The notes under the pieces were generated by a model that ran no database searches, was not told where the DNA came from, and worked only from the letters and a program-made list of their open reading frames with translations. The translations under genes were made by a program, and so were the position numbers. A DNA stretch of 64,000 bases from an uncultured Pseudomonadota bacterium (GTDB lineage Bacteria > Pseudomonadota > Gammaproteobacteria > Methylococcales > Methylomonadaceae): assembly GCA_903848935.1 (NCBI GenBank), contig CAINHO010000031.1, positions 1 through 64,000 on the forward strand, in the 5' to 3' direction. Below, piece by piece: positions 16,959-26,415 of the stretch; position 1 is the stretch's first letter, and every line of letters begins with the position of its first letter.

Positions 16959-19919
16959 ATGTCAGACGAAAATACAGCTCTCATCACGCCACCGATTATC
17001 GTCGGCATCGGTGCATCGGCAGGCGGTTTAGAAGCATTCGAGCAATTTTTTCGTCACGCCCAAGTTAATAGCGGCATGGCGTTTGTTCTCGTGCCACATC
17101 TCGATCCCAGTCATGCCAGTTTATTGACTGAAATTTTACAACATACCACCACCATGCAGGTGGTCGAAGCCCTGAATCAAGTCACCGTGGAAGCCAATCA
17201 CGTTTACATTATTCCACCCAATCGCGACATGGAAATTTTCCATGGCAAACTGCAATTGAGCGTCCCGAAAGCCCCGCGTGGTCAACGTATGCCGATTGAT
17301 GCGTTCTTGCGGTCGTTGGCAGACGATCAATCCGAAAACGCCGTCGGCATTATTCTTTCTGGTACGGGAACGGACGGCACACTCGGACTTCGCGCCATTC
17401 TCGGTGTAGGCGGTATCACGCTGGTGCAAGATCCGACCACCGCAAAATATGACGGGATGCCATGTAGTGCAATTCAAGCCGGTTATGCCAGTCATATCTT
17501 GCCGGTCGAAACAATGTTAGATACGCTGCTGACCAGCACCCGCCATTTCAACATTCAGACAACTACACCCATTTCTTTGCCCGAAAGAAGATCTAGCACG
17601 GGGATGGGAGCTATTCTGCTACAGCTTCGCAATATCACCGGTCACGATTTCGCACTCTATAAAAAAAGCACTATCGGGCGACGGATTGAGCGACGAATGT
17701 TGCAACATTCTATCGATGACACCTACGTTTACGCTCGCTACCTCAAAGAACACCCCGATGAAGCGCATATTTTATTCAAAGAACTGCTCATAAATGTCAC
17801 CAGTTTTTTCCGCGACACCGCCGTATTTGAAGCACTCGAAAAGCAAATTCTGCCCGAATTATTCAAAAAGAAAATCGATGGTGAAACATTTCGTATCTGG
17901 ATTGCAGGTTGCTCCACCGGTGAAGAAGCGTACTCCATTGCGATATTAGTCCGCGAACTCATGAATAAAACCCGTCAAGAATTCAAAGTGCAGTTTTACA
18001 GTACCGATTTAGATGACGATGCAATTGGAAAAGCCCGTGCCGGACTTTATCCACTCAATATCGCGCAAGATGTCACGCCCGAACGGTTGCGCCATTTTTT
18101 TATCAAAGAAGAAAACGGCTATCGCATCAAAAAAGACATTCGTGAAATGGTGGTGTTCGCCGTTCAAAATGTCATTAAAGATCCGCCATTCACCAAATTA
18201 GATTTTCTCAGTTGCCGCAATTTGATGATTTATTTAACGCCGGAACTGCAAGACCGATTGATTACAGCGTTTCATTACGCACTCAAACCTGACGGAGTTT
18301 TATTGTTGTCGCCATCGGAAAGTATTGGCAAGCACACTGATTTATTTTCAGCAATCAATCACAAATGGAAGTTTTACCGCGCTATCCATTCCAGTATTTC
18401 TGGGCGTGCCATGATGACGACCCGCCCATTGACGTGGGCAGCTTCAAAAAATAACGATAGCCCCCAAGTAGAAATCCATTCCATCACCAAAGAAACCAAT
18501 TTTGCCGAATTGACGCGGCGCGTCTTAGTACAATTTTTTGCCCCCGCATCCGTTGTGACTAATCTCAATGGCGATATTCTTTATGTGCATGGTGATACAG
18601 GAAAATATCTGCGTCCTGCGCCAGGTCATGCGACATTGAACGTAATCGAAATGGCACGCGAAGGGCTAGATTTGGAATTGCGGGCGGGTATTTATTTGGC
18701 AGTTCTCGATGGAACACCGACCATCAATCGTGAACTTTTGGTTAAAACGAATGGTGAATTTAGCACAGTGAGTTTGAGTATTCGGACATTGCCAGAAACC
18801 AATGGTAGTCAAAAACAATTACTCATTAGTTTTCAAGATATTACCACACCTGCTATTAAACCACCTCGTAAACGTATTGCTAAACCTGCCGAATTAACCC
18901 GCATCGAAGAACTGGAACGTGATTTAGCGTATTTGAAAGAAAGTTATCAATTCGGTCTTGAAGAACAACAAGCCTCGAATGAAGAACTCAAATCAACCAA
19001 TGAAGAAATGCAATCGACGAACGAAGAATTGCAATCGACGAATGAAGAATTGGAAACGTCAAAAGAAGAGCTGCAATCTGTTAATGAAGAAATGATTACG
19101 GTGAATGCGGAACTACAAAGCAAAATTGAACAATTGGCAGACATTCAAAATGACATGAAAAATTTGCTCGACACGATTAACGTCGGCATTCTTTTCCTGG
19201 ATCAAAACCTGTTGATTCGTCGCTTCACTCGCGAAGCGACACTGATTTATCGATTAGCCGCCTCTGACGTGGGACGTTCACTCAACGACATTAAATGTAT
19301 GGCGGAAGGCGAAGATTTATTGATTGCCGCGCAAAAAGTGCTGGATTCCTTAATTCCGTATGAACGAGAAATGAGCATTGGTAACGATGCGTGGATATTG
19401 GCACGCATTCAACCCTATCGCACCTTGGATAACGTAATTGATGGTGTGGTGCTAACCTTTACCGATATTACGTCACGCATCCGAGTCATCGCGACCGAAG
19501 AAGCATTGATATTAGCGGAAGCTATCATCAATACCATTCGCGAGCCATTCGTCGTATTAGATGAAAATTTAAACGTGATATTTGCCAGCCGCACGTTTTA
19601 TCAAATTTTTAAATCCACCCGTGAAAGCGCGGTAGGACATCCCATTTATACGTTGTGCGATAATCAATGGGATACACTGGCATTGCGCGAATTATTCGAC
19701 AATATCTTAGTGATCAACAAGTCTTTTGAAGGCTACGAAATTTATTACGATTTCCCCGTCATTGGTAAACGTTTACTCACACTGAACGCTCGCCAAATTA
19801 TAGGTAAAATCGGCGTACCCAAGATGATTTTATTGTCTATTTTCATTCGATGGGACAATCCAATTGACATCCTCCCTGCCCTGAACGGCGGGGTATCACG
19901 GAGTTTTTTCGATGAATAA
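16959..19919 (+). CDS. CheB methylesterase - CheR methyltransferase - PAS fusion protein
   Basis: 986 residues. The CheB domain (13-200) has the active-site signatures 'GIGASAGGLEAFEQFF', 'HLDPSHASLL' and 'GTGTDGTLGLRAI' but no receiver domain. The CheR domain (~215-485) follows with 'FFRDTAVFEAL', the SAM-binding 'IWIAGCSTGEEAYSIA' and 'DFLSCRNLMIYL'. A long coiled coil (~640-730) is made of repeated 'STNEEL'-type heptads, and two PAS-like segments occupy the last 250 residues. Such fusions regulate by reversible methylation and are usually paired with histidine kinases rather than flagellar chemotaxis. The next gene, a hybrid kinase, overlaps it by 8 bases, so translation is coupled. The final ~17 residues are encoded by an IS200/IS605-end-like hairpin. 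Confidence 0.93.
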   Translation: MSDENTALITPPIIVGIGASAGGLEAFEQFFRHAQVNSGMAFVLVPHLDPSHASLLTEILQHTTTMQVVEALNQVTVEANHVYIIPPNRDMEIFHGKLQLSVPKAPRGQRMPIDAFLRSLADDQSENAVGIILSGTGTDGTLGLRAILGVGGITLVQDPTTAKYDGMPCSAIQAGYASHILPVETMLDTLLTSTRHFNIQTTTPISLPERRSSTGMGAILLQLRNITGHDFALYKKSTIGRRIERRMLQHSIDDTYVYARYLKEHPDEAHILFKELLINVTSFFRDTAVFEALEKQILPELFKKKIDGETFRIWIAGCSTGEEAYSIAILVRELMNKTRQEFKVQFYSTDLDDDAIGKARAGLYPLNIAQDVTPERLRHFFIKEENGYRIKKDIREMVVFAVQNVIKDPPFTKLDFLSCRNLMIYLTPELQDRLITAFHYALKPDGVLLLSPSESIGKHTDLFSAINHKWKFYRAIHSSISGRAMMTTRPLTWAASKNNDSPQVEIHSITKETNFAELTRRVLVQFFAPASVVTNLNGDILYVHGDTGKYLRPAPGHATLNVIEMAREGLDLELRAGIYLAVLDGTPTINRELLVKTNGEFSTVSLSIRTLPETNGSQKQLLISFQDITTPAIKPPRKRIAKPAELTRIEELERDLAYLKESYQFGLEEQQASNEELKSTNEEMQSTNEELQSTNEELETSKEELQSVNEEMITVNAELQSKIEQLADIQNDMKNLLDTINVGILFLDQNLLIRRFTREATLIYRLAASDVGRSLNDIKCMAEGEDLLIAAQKVLDSLIPYEREMSIGNDAWILARIQPYRTLDNVIDGVVLTFTDITSRIRVIATEEALILAEAIINTIREPFVVLDENLNVIFASRTFYQIFKSTRESAVGHPIYTLCDNQWDTLALRELFDNILVINKSFEGYEIYYDFPVIGKRLLTLNARQIIGKIGVPKMILLSIFIRWDNPIDILPALNGGVSRSFFDE
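19874..19893 (+). repeat. IS200/IS605-end-like palindrome within the 3' end of the cheB-cheR gene
   Basis: CCCTGCC-CTGAAC-GGCGGGG forms a 7-bp stem (one G:T) with a 6-base loop, preceded by GACATCCT and followed by TATCACG. The 'ATCCTCCC..CTGAA..GGGG' pattern resembles the subterminal hairpin of IS200/IS605 or IS1341-type elements and related REP sequences. It is translated as part of the protein's tail. No transposase is nearby. Confidence 0.5.
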
Positions 19920-22335
19920 TAAAGCTGAAAAGTTATACCAGCAGTTACAAGCACAAATAGAAATGCGAACTGGCACCGAAGCACACGCGCACACTGAATT
20001 AAAAACGGAGCTTTCGACGACCGCGAATGAAATTCTGCAAGAGCTTTACACGCACCAAATAGAATTGGAGATGCAGAATGAAGAATTGCGACTAGCGCAA
20101 GAAGCGTTGGCGGAATCGCGGAATCTCTATATTGATTTGTATGATTCCGCGCCAGTGGGTTATTTGACGCTCTCCGCGCACGGATTGATTACTGAAATCA
20201 ATCTTACCGCCACTTCTTTGCTGGGAGAGACTCGCCAAAAACTGATTCAACGACGTTTTTCACAATTTGTCACGCCCGAAGATAATGACCGTTGGTATCT
20301 TTTTTTTAGGGCGGCGATGAAACACGGCGAACGCCAAGAATGTGATTTAATGCTTCGCCGCCGTATCGATGACACAACGTTTAATATGCACCTCGATTGT
20401 CGCTATGTTCAAGTAAATGGCGACGTGGCACCGATGTTGCGGGTGACATTGACAGATGCCACACAACTTAAACACACGGAACAATTGTTGATGGATTCGC
20501 GCAATGAAGCCAATGCGTTCAATCTAGCGAAATCGGAATTTCTAGCCAAAATGAGCCATGAGATTCGCTCGCCGCTCAATGTAATCATTGGCGCGAGTTA
20601 TCTTTTCAGCAAGACCGAATTAACCGAGAATCAGCGAGAATTTTTAAAAAAAATCGATTTTTCGGCGAATGTTTTGCTCGATGTGATTGATTCAATTTTG
20701 GATTTTTCTAAAATTGAAGCGGGTAAGTTATCACTGGAAACGATGGTGTTTTCACTCGCTGAATTAGTCAACAAAGTGATTGCACTGAACGAGTTAAATG
20801 CCGCGAATAAAAACATTGAACTTATTTTCTCAATTGCACCCGATACACCAGAATATCTCGTCGGCGACCCGATTCGCCTCGCGCAAGTCCTCACGAATTT
20901 GGTTGGCAATGCCGTGAAATTTACCGAAAAAGGGCGTGTGGTCATCACGGTAAAACCCAAAAATTTTGCTGACGATTGCACGCTGTTATATTTTTCAGTG
21001 AGCGATACCGGTGTCGGTATGACAGAAGAGCAAGCGGCGCATTTATTTCAATCATTCACGCAAGCCGACAATTCAATTACCCGAAAATATGGCGGCACGG
21101 GTTTGGGACTAGCGATTAGTAAACAATTGGTTGAATTGATGGGCGGGCGCATTTGGGTTGAAACCAGCACGCCCGATGCCGGCAGTCTATTTGCCTTCAC
21201 TGTTAATTTAGGAATCGCACCGTACGCGATGGATAGTGATAATACTTGCCCAGATTTAAGTGTATTTGCTGACAAATCAGTGAATTTACTTGGGAGACGA
21301 GTCTTGTTAGTCGAAGACAATGACATCAACCAAGAGCTAATGATTGAATTACTCACGAATTTGGGTATGGTGGTTGTTTGTGCGGTGAATGGTTTAGAAG
21401 CAGTGGGGCGCGTGAAATCAGAGTCTTTTGATTTAGTGTTAATGGATTTGCAGATGCCGATTATGGACGGTTTGACGGCAACGCGCGAAATTCGCCAGGA
21501 TTCACGTTTTGCGAATTTGCCGATTATTGCATTGACGGCAAACGCGCTGATTTCAGACAGAGAAAAAAGCCTTGCTGCCGGTTTAAACGACCATCTCACC
21601 AAACCGATTTATCCGAAAAAATTAACGGAAACGCTGTGTTTCTGGTTGCGTCCCGATGCACCTACTCATGAAATGATGCCACCGATTCCTTTAGCTGCGC
21701 CAGTTTCAGATTTATTACCCACCACATTACCGCCGTTCGATTTAGCAATTGCCTTGGTGAGAGTGAATGGCAACGATGTGCTGTTGTATAAATTGTTATG
21801 GATGCTCCATGAGCGTCATCACGACACGATGGTGAAATTACAGAGCTTAATTAGTGCCAATAAAATCAAAGACGCGCATCGGTTGGCGCATACACTTAAA
21901 GGCGTGGCGGGAACATTAGCGGCAAATGCACTGTATGACGCGGCACTTGCTGTAGAGCAGGCGTTGAAGAACGGTATCGAAGGTTCGGAACGCGATTTCT
22001 TACTCACGATTTTGAGTACGGAGTTAAGCACCGCACTCGCAGCAGTCACGACGTTAAAAGTGGAATCACCAGATGTTGCGATATTAAGCCAGGACGCGAT
22101 TCATACCGCGTTGAGCGAGTTACACACCGCGCTTAGTCAGAATAATTTAACGGCGTGTGAATCGTTTGACGCGATTAGTCCGCAGTTGATGGAGTTGGGC
22201 GTAAACAATGAAATTCGGGAATTAAAGAACCATTTGGATGATTTGGATTTTCCAGCGGCGTTAGTGGTATTGGAAAAGGTAATTGCGGTATTTTCAGCGC
22301 GTACTGAAATAACGGCGGCAGAATCTAACGTATAA
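19912..22335 (+). CDS. Hybrid sensor histidine kinase (PAS-HisKA-HATPase-REC-Hpt), soluble
   Basis: 807 residues without membrane segments. A coiled-coil N-terminus (1-75) precedes a PAS domain (~75-190, 'LYDSAPVGYLTL'). HisKA carries the phosphorylated His in 'MSHEIRSPLNVIIG' (~214); the ATPase domain has 'NLVGNAVKFTEKG', 'DTGVGM' and 'GGTGLGLAISK'. The receiver domain has 'LVEDNDINQELM' and the phospho-Asp in 'VLMDLQMPIMDG' (~512). A C-terminal Hpt domain has 'AHTLKGVAG' (~661). All phosphorelay residues are present. It starts inside the preceding CheB-CheR-PAS gene (8-base overlap), so the two probably work as a unit in which methylation or PAS sensing controls the phosphorelay. No DNA-binding partner is adjacent. 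Confidence 0.93.
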   Translation: MNNKAEKLYQQLQAQIEMRTGTEAHAHTELKTELSTTANEILQELYTHQIELEMQNEELRLAQEALAESRNLYIDLYDSAPVGYLTLSAHGLITEINLTATSLLGETRQKLIQRRFSQFVTPEDNDRWYLFFRAAMKHGERQECDLMLRRRIDDTTFNMHLDCRYVQVNGDVAPMLRVTLTDATQLKHTEQLLMDSRNEANAFNLAKSEFLAKMSHEIRSPLNVIIGASYLFSKTELTENQREFLKKIDFSANVLLDVIDSILDFSKIEAGKLSLETMVFSLAELVNKVIALNELNAANKNIELIFSIAPDTPEYLVGDPIRLAQVLTNLVGNAVKFTEKGRVVITVKPKNFADDCTLLYFSVSDTGVGMTEEQAAHLFQSFTQADNSITRKYGGTGLGLAISKQLVELMGGRIWVETSTPDAGSLFAFTVNLGIAPYAMDSDNTCPDLSVFADKSVNLLGRRVLLVEDNDINQELMIELLTNLGMVVVCAVNGLEAVGRVKSESFDLVLMDLQMPIMDGLTATREIRQDSRFANLPIIALTANALISDREKSLAAGLNDHLTKPIYPKKLTETLCFWLRPDAPTHEMMPPIPLAAPVSDLLPTTLPPFDLAIALVRVNGNDVLLYKLLWMLHERHHDTMVKLQSLISANKIKDAHRLAHTLKGVAGTLAANALYDAALAVEQALKNGIEGSERDFLLTILSTELSTALAAVTTLKVESPDVAILSQDAIHTALSELHTALSQNNLTACESFDAISPQLMELGVNNEIRELKNHLDDLDFPAALVVLEKVIAVFSARTEITAAESNV

Positions 22336-22340
22336 TGCCG
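22324..22340 (+). promoter_or_regulatory. Probable promoter -10 region for gshA
   Basis: TATAAT at 22331-22336 lies within a 17-base string, TCTAACGTATAATGCCG, that overlaps the stop codon of the preceding kinase gene and stands 37 bases upstream of the gshA ATG. The identical 17-mer precedes galU, and CGTATAATGCCG precedes ribE. No convincing -35 was found. Confidence 0.5.
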
Positions 22341-22372
22341 ACATTCGTAACTCTTCATTTTTCCATTTTTCT

Positions 22373-23923
22373 ATGACGCATTGGCTTAAAAATAACCCGC
22401 ATTTACTCAGCGGAGGCTTTAAAGGTATCGAAAAAGAAAGTCTCCGCATTAACGCCCAAGGTTTGATTTCGCAAACCCTTCATCCACACGCTTTAGGTTC
22501 AACGCTGACGCATTCGAAAATCACCACGGATTATTCGGAAGCGTTGATTGAACTGATTACGCCGCCATTTTCCGATATTCGTGACACGCTTAAAACCCTG
22601 CAAAACATTCATCAATTTGTGTATGAAAATTTGGGTGATGAACAATTGTTGTGCGCGAGTATGCCGTGTGGAATTGATGGCGACGACAGTATTCGGATTG
22701 CGGAATATGGCAGCTCAAATATCGGGCAGATGAAACACGTTTATCGTCATGGATTGTGGCATCGTTACGGGCGCACGATGCAAGCGATTGCAGGCATTCA
22801 TTTTAATTATTCAGTGCCTGAACCGTTGTGGGAATTTCTACATGAGAAATCAGGCAAATCACAATCGTTAGCGGATTTTAAAAACGCGGCATATTTTGGG
22901 CTGATTCGGAATTTTCAACGCATCGGTTGGTTAATTTTGTATTTATTTGGCGCGTCACCGGCAATTTGTAAAAACTTTTTCAAAAGTCGCCCGTCGCTCA
23001 TGGCGCAATTTGAAGAATTCGACAACGGCACGCTTTATCACCCTTTCGCCACGTCGTTACGGATGAGTGACATCGGTTACAAAAGCAACAATCAGGCAGA
23101 TTTAGCGATTGATTACAATTCGTTGGACGGTTACGTTGAAAGTTTGAGTGCAGCGATTAGTACGCCTTATGCGGATTATGAAAAAATTGGCGTGTGTGAA
23201 AATGGCAAATACAAACAATTGAACGCCAACGTGTTGCAAATCGAAAATGAGTTTTACAGTATCATGCGCCCGAAACAAATTGCATTGTCGGGCGAAAAAC
23301 CAACTTCCGCATTGCATCGTGGTGGTGTGGAATATGTGGAAATGCGGGCGTTGGATTTAAACCCATTCCAACCATTGGGCATTGACGAACCGACGGCGCG
23401 TTTTATTGAAGCATTATTGTTGACGTGTTTATTGACCAACAGCCCTGAAATTACGGCGGACGAATTGCGGATAAATAATTCAAATCAGTTAATCGTGGCA
23501 AATAGTGGACGCAAACCGAATGTGGAATTGGTGAAAAACGGCGAAACGATTACGTTGCAAAACTGGGCGCGAGACATTTTGACTTCGATGCAACCCATTT
23601 GTGAAGCCTTGGATTCGACTGAAACTGAAAAGCCGTATTTTGAAACGTTGGAACTGCAATGTGAACTCGTTGGAAATCCTGATTTAACACCGTCTGCAAA
23701 AATGCTCGCGGCGATGCGTGACATGAAAAAACCATTTGCTTGTTTCGCAGTAAACCAATCCGCAGAACTCGCCAAAGTTTTCGCCGCACAATTGTTAGAT
23801 GCAGTCACACGGCAAGAATTTGTCAATTTGGCGGCAGAATCACACGCAAAACAACAGGAATTAGAAGCCGCGCCACAACTGCCTTTTGAGCAATTTTTAA
23901 CACATTACTTTTCACAATTATGA
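22373..23923 (+). CDS. gshA: Glutamate-cysteine ligase (proteobacterial type)
   Basis: First, rate-limiting step of glutathione synthesis: ATP-dependent joining of L-Glu and L-Cys. The 516-residue length matches the gammaproteobacterial GshA family. Diagnostic segments: '[10 protein letters not shown]' near the N-terminus, '[14 protein letters not shown]', '[16 protein letters not shown]', '[12 protein letters not shown]' and '[15 protein letters not shown]'. The ATG at 22373 gives the family N-terminus. It overlaps cysH by 4 bases (ATGA), linking cysteine use for glutathione with sulfate reduction. No gshB is in the window. Confidence 0.96.
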   Translation: MTHWLKNNPHLLSGGFKGIEKESLRINAQGLISQTLHPHALGSTLTHSKITTDYSEALIELITPPFSDIRDTLKTLQNIHQFVYENLGDEQLLCASMPCGIDGDDSIRIAEYGSSNIGQMKHVYRHGLWHRYGRTMQAIAGIHFNYSVPEPLWEFLHEKSGKSQSLADFKNAAYFGLIRNFQRIGWLILYLFGASPAICKNFFKSRPSLMAQFEEFDNGTLYHPFATSLRMSDIGYKSNNQADLAIDYNSLDGYVESLSAAISTPYADYEKIGVCENGKYKQLNANVLQIENEFYSIMRPKQIALSGEKPTSALHRGGVEYVEMRALDLNPFQPLGIDEPTARFIEALLLTCLLTNSPEITADELRINNSNQLIVANSGRKPNVELVKNGETITLQNWARDILTSMQPICEALDSTETEKPYFETLELQCELVGNPDLTPSAKMLAAMRDMKKPFACFAVNQSAELAKVFAAQLLDAVTRQEFVNLAAESHAKQQELEAAPQLPFEQFLTHYFSQL

Positions 23924-24633
23924 ACATTGAAACCTTACAAATCGAACTTGCGGGTAAAAATCCGCGTGTGATTTTAAAAGCCGCGTTAGCGCAATTCGAT
24001 AATATCGCTATTTCATTCAGCGGCGCGGAAGACGTGATTTTGATTGATTTGGCATTGAACATTCGCAAAGATATTCAGGTTTTTTGCTTGGACACCGGAC
24101 GTTTGCACGCTGAAACCTATCGTTATATTGAACAAGTACGAAAACATTACGGCATTGAAATCGAGGTATTAAGTCCAAATCGGGAATTGCTCGACAACTT
24201 TGTGAAAACGAAAGGCTTGTTTAGTTTTTATGAAGACGGACATTCGGAATGTTGCGGTATTCGCAAAGTTGAACCGTTGCGCCGCAAATTGGCAAATGTT
24301 GATGCGTGGATTACTGGGCAACGAAAAGATCAAAGTGTAGACACGCGCCAAGCCGTTCCAGAAGTGCAAATCGACAGCGCATTTTCAAAGCCTGAACACA
24401 CGTTGATTAAATTTAATCCGTTGCTCAATTGGACTTCAGCGCAAGTGTGGGATTATATCGAAGCGTATCAAGTACCTTATAATCCGCTGCATCAGCAAGG
24501 TTTTATCAGCATTGGTTGTGAACCGTGTACGCGAGCGATTTTGCCGAATCAACATGAGCGCGTGGGGCGATGGTGGTGGGAAGATAGTGCAAAAAAAGAA
24601 TGCGGTTTGCACGTCGGAAATGTGAAAAAGTAA
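23920..24633 (+). CDS. cysH: Assimilatory adenylyl-sulfate (APS) reductase, Fe-S type
   Basis: Reduces activated sulfate to sulfite with thioredoxin. The 237-residue protein has the PP-loop-like '[14 protein letters not shown]', then '[15 protein letters not shown]' and 'GCEPCTR'. The CC plus CxxC set is the 4Fe-4S ligand pattern of APS-using reductases and is absent from PAPS-only enzymes. The catalytic C-terminal Cys is in 'KKECGLH'. By family knowledge it should accept APS directly. It is translationally coupled to gshA and followed by a strong bidirectional terminator. Confidence 0.93.
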   Translation: MNIETLQIELAGKNPRVILKAALAQFDNIAISFSGAEDVILIDLALNIRKDIQVFCLDTGRLHAETYRYIEQVRKHYGIEIEVLSPNRELLDNFVKTKGLFSFYEDGHSECCGIRKVEPLRRKLANVDAWITGQRKDQSVDTRQAVPEVQIDSAFSKPEHTLIKFNPLLNWTSAQVWDYIEAYQVPYNPLHQQGFISIGCEPCTRAILPNQHERVGRWWWEDSAKKECGLHVGNVKK

Positions 24634-24637
24634 ATCC

Positions 24638-24666
24638 AAAAAAGGGCGACAAAATCGCCCTTTTTT
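24638..24666 (+). terminator. Bidirectional intrinsic terminator between cysH and the lipoprotein gene
   Basis: AAAAAAGGGCGA (24638-24649), loop CAAAA, then TCGCCCTTTTTT: a perfect 12-bp stem with A and T tracts on the two sides. It serves the convergent genes cysH (+) and the lipoprotein gene (-). Confidence 0.9.
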
Positions 24667-24676
24667 ATGTCAAAAA

Positions 24677-25438
24677 TTAGTCTTCAGATTGTTCGACTAA
24701 AAACTTTTTGTAGTTAATCGACACTTTCAAACCCGCAAATCGTCCTGCCATTCGCGTTAACTCTTGGGTCTTTTTATCAAACGTGAGTTTGACTTCATTC
24801 AACGCCCGATCTTCGTAACCTTTTTCAATTTCATGCGTATCAAGCAAGAAATGATAAATGTAAATTTCCTGTTCAGGTTCGTCTTTAATTTCTAACGGTT
24901 CGCCCAATTTCGCTACCACCGTGGCTTTCTTTGGCAAATGTTCAGAAATTTTTTCCAACAACGCACTATTTGCTTTGAGTTGATGTTTCTCTTTATCGAT
25001 TTCCGCGCCACCAATTGAACGCAAAGACACTTCCAAAAATTTTGGCGGTGCAATTTCTAAAAATAACGACGAAAATGACCACGCCGTTAAGCGACTTTCT
25101 TTGTTGAAATATAAATCCGTGTAAAATTTGATTTCCGGCTTAATCACGTTGCCAGCGGCATCAATCTTGCGGAACCAATATCGCCATTTTCGCCCGTTAG
25201 CGGTGGGCGAATCGTCGCTCGGATACAGTTTCGACAATGACACAAAATCTTTGCTGTATAAAATTGGCTCTTTGAATTGCAACGTAAATTCGTCGGTGAC
25301 GACAATTGCAAAGTGTTTATCAAAATCGTTCATTTGCTGATAAACCTGAAATGCCCGAAGCCAATACACGCAACCTGTCAACATCAGCGCGACCATGAGA
25401 ACGCCGATTAACGGGATTTTTTTGACTAAAATTTTCAT
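24677..25438 (-). CDS. Hypothetical lipoprotein
   Basis: 253 residues. The N-terminus has a basic start, a hydrophobic stretch and a lipobox 'LTGC' at residues ~20-23, so it is predicted to be a lipid-anchored envelope protein. The rest is a soluble, beta-rich domain with no recognised family: 'FTLQFKEPILYSKDFVSL', 'GRKWRYWFRKID', a later 'IYIYHFLLDT' segment and a basic C-terminus. Its start is 15 bases downstream of the galU stop, so it is probably transcribed with galU. Function unknown. Confidence 0.65.
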   Translation of the reverse strand: MKILVKKIPLIGVLMVALMLTGCVYWLRAFQVYQQMNDFDKHFAIVVTDEFTLQFKEPILYSKDFVSLSKLYPSDDSPTANGRKWRYWFRKIDAAGNVIKPEIKFYTDLYFNKESRLTAWSFSSLFLEIAPPKFLEVSLRSIGGAEIDKEKHQLKANSALLEKISEHLPKKATVVAKLGEPLEIKDEPEQEIYIYHFLLDTHEIEKGYEDRALNEVKLTFDKKTQELTRMAGRFAGLKVSINYKKFLVEQSED

Positions 25439-25453
25439 GTTCGCACCAATGCG

Positions 25454-26344
25454 TTAAGCGGGTAATTTAGCGACAAAATCTTTCAAATATGCCAAAAAGT
25501 CTTCTTTCAATTCGGGATGAATTAAGGCTTCTTCGACACTCGCTTGTAAATAGCCTAATTTTGAACCGCAATCGTAACGTTTGCCTTCAAATTCATACGC
25601 AAAAACATTCTGATCCAGCATCAACGCTGCGATTGCGTCAGTTAATTGGAATTCTCCGCCTGCGCCTTTGCCGGTTTCTTCTATTTTTTTGAAAATCGCA
25701 GGCGTTAAAATGTAACGTCCGACAACAGCTAGATTTGACGGCGCACGATCTGGCGCAGGTTTTTCAACAATTAAATCGACTTGTCCTAACGTCGGAGTCA
25801 TTTCTTTGGTTTTAACAATCCCGTATTTGTCGGTTTCATTTGGATCAATGCGTTCAACACCTAAAATACTGCATTGATTTTTATGATATTGCGCGACCAT
25901 TTGCGTTAAACAACCGCTATTTTCACCATTCACAATTAAATCGTCCGCCAAAATAACCGCAAAAGGTTCATCGCCAATCGCGCGTTTTGCACAATTTACC
26001 GCGTGACCTAAACCTAAGGCTTCGGCTTGACGAATAAAAATAAACGTCACATTCGGCGGCATCATTTGACGAATCATTTGCAGCGTTTCGATTTTGCCGC
26101 GAATCATCAACTCATTTTCGAGTTCGTAGGCTTTGTCGAAATGGTCAACAATCGCGTTTTTGCTGCGTCCTGTAATGAAAATCATCGTGTCAACGCCTGC
26201 GGCAACCGCTTCTTCGACGGCATATTGAATTAACGGTTTATCCACAATCGGCAACATTTCTTTAGGACTAGCTTTAGTTGCTGGTAAAAAACGTGTGCCT
26301 AAACCCGCCACTGGAAAAACTGCTTTTCTAATTTTTTGGCTCAT
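25454..26344 (-). CDS. galU: UTP-glucose-1-phosphate uridylyltransferase
   Basis: Makes UDP-glucose for exopolysaccharide, LPS sugars and storage or osmoprotectant sugars. 296 residues, normal length. The nucleotidyltransferase signature 'FPVAGLGTRFLPATKASPKEMLP' begins at residue 9 (shown in part); the family segments 'GLGHAVNCAKRAIGDEPFAV' (Q-rich sugar-binding region), 'VEKPAPDRAPSNLAVVGRY' and 'GGEFQLTDAI' are present. The promoter is likely the TATAAT at 26389-26394 on the minus strand. A lipoprotein gene follows closely. Confidence 0.96.
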   Translation of the reverse strand: MSQKIRKAVFPVAGLGTRFLPATKASPKEMLPIVDKPLIQYAVEEAVAAGVDTMIFITGRSKNAIVDHFDKAYELENELMIRGKIETLQMIRQMMPPNVTFIFIRQAEALGLGHAVNCAKRAIGDEPFAVILADDLIVNGENSGCLTQMVAQYHKNQCSILGVERIDPNETDKYGIVKTKEMTPTLGQVDLIVEKPAPDRAPSNLAVVGRYILTPAIFKKIEETGKGAGGEFQLTDAIAALMLDQNVFAYEFEGKRYDCGSKLGYLQASVEEALIHPELKEDFLAYLKDFVAKLPA

Positions 26345-26384
26345 TTTGATAATCTCGATAGGAAAAATAAGAAGAATAAAAACG

Positions 26385-26401
26385 CGGCATTATACGTTAG
26401 A
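26385..26401 (-). promoter_or_regulatory. Probable promoter -10 region for galU
   Basis: Minus-strand TCTAACGTATAATGCCG is identical over 17 bases to the sequence before gshA. It stands 41 bases upstream of galU, in the short gap after the hybrid kinase gene, so galU need not depend on read-through from that operon. Confidence 0.5.
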
Positions 26402-26415
26402 ACGTAGCGTAGACG

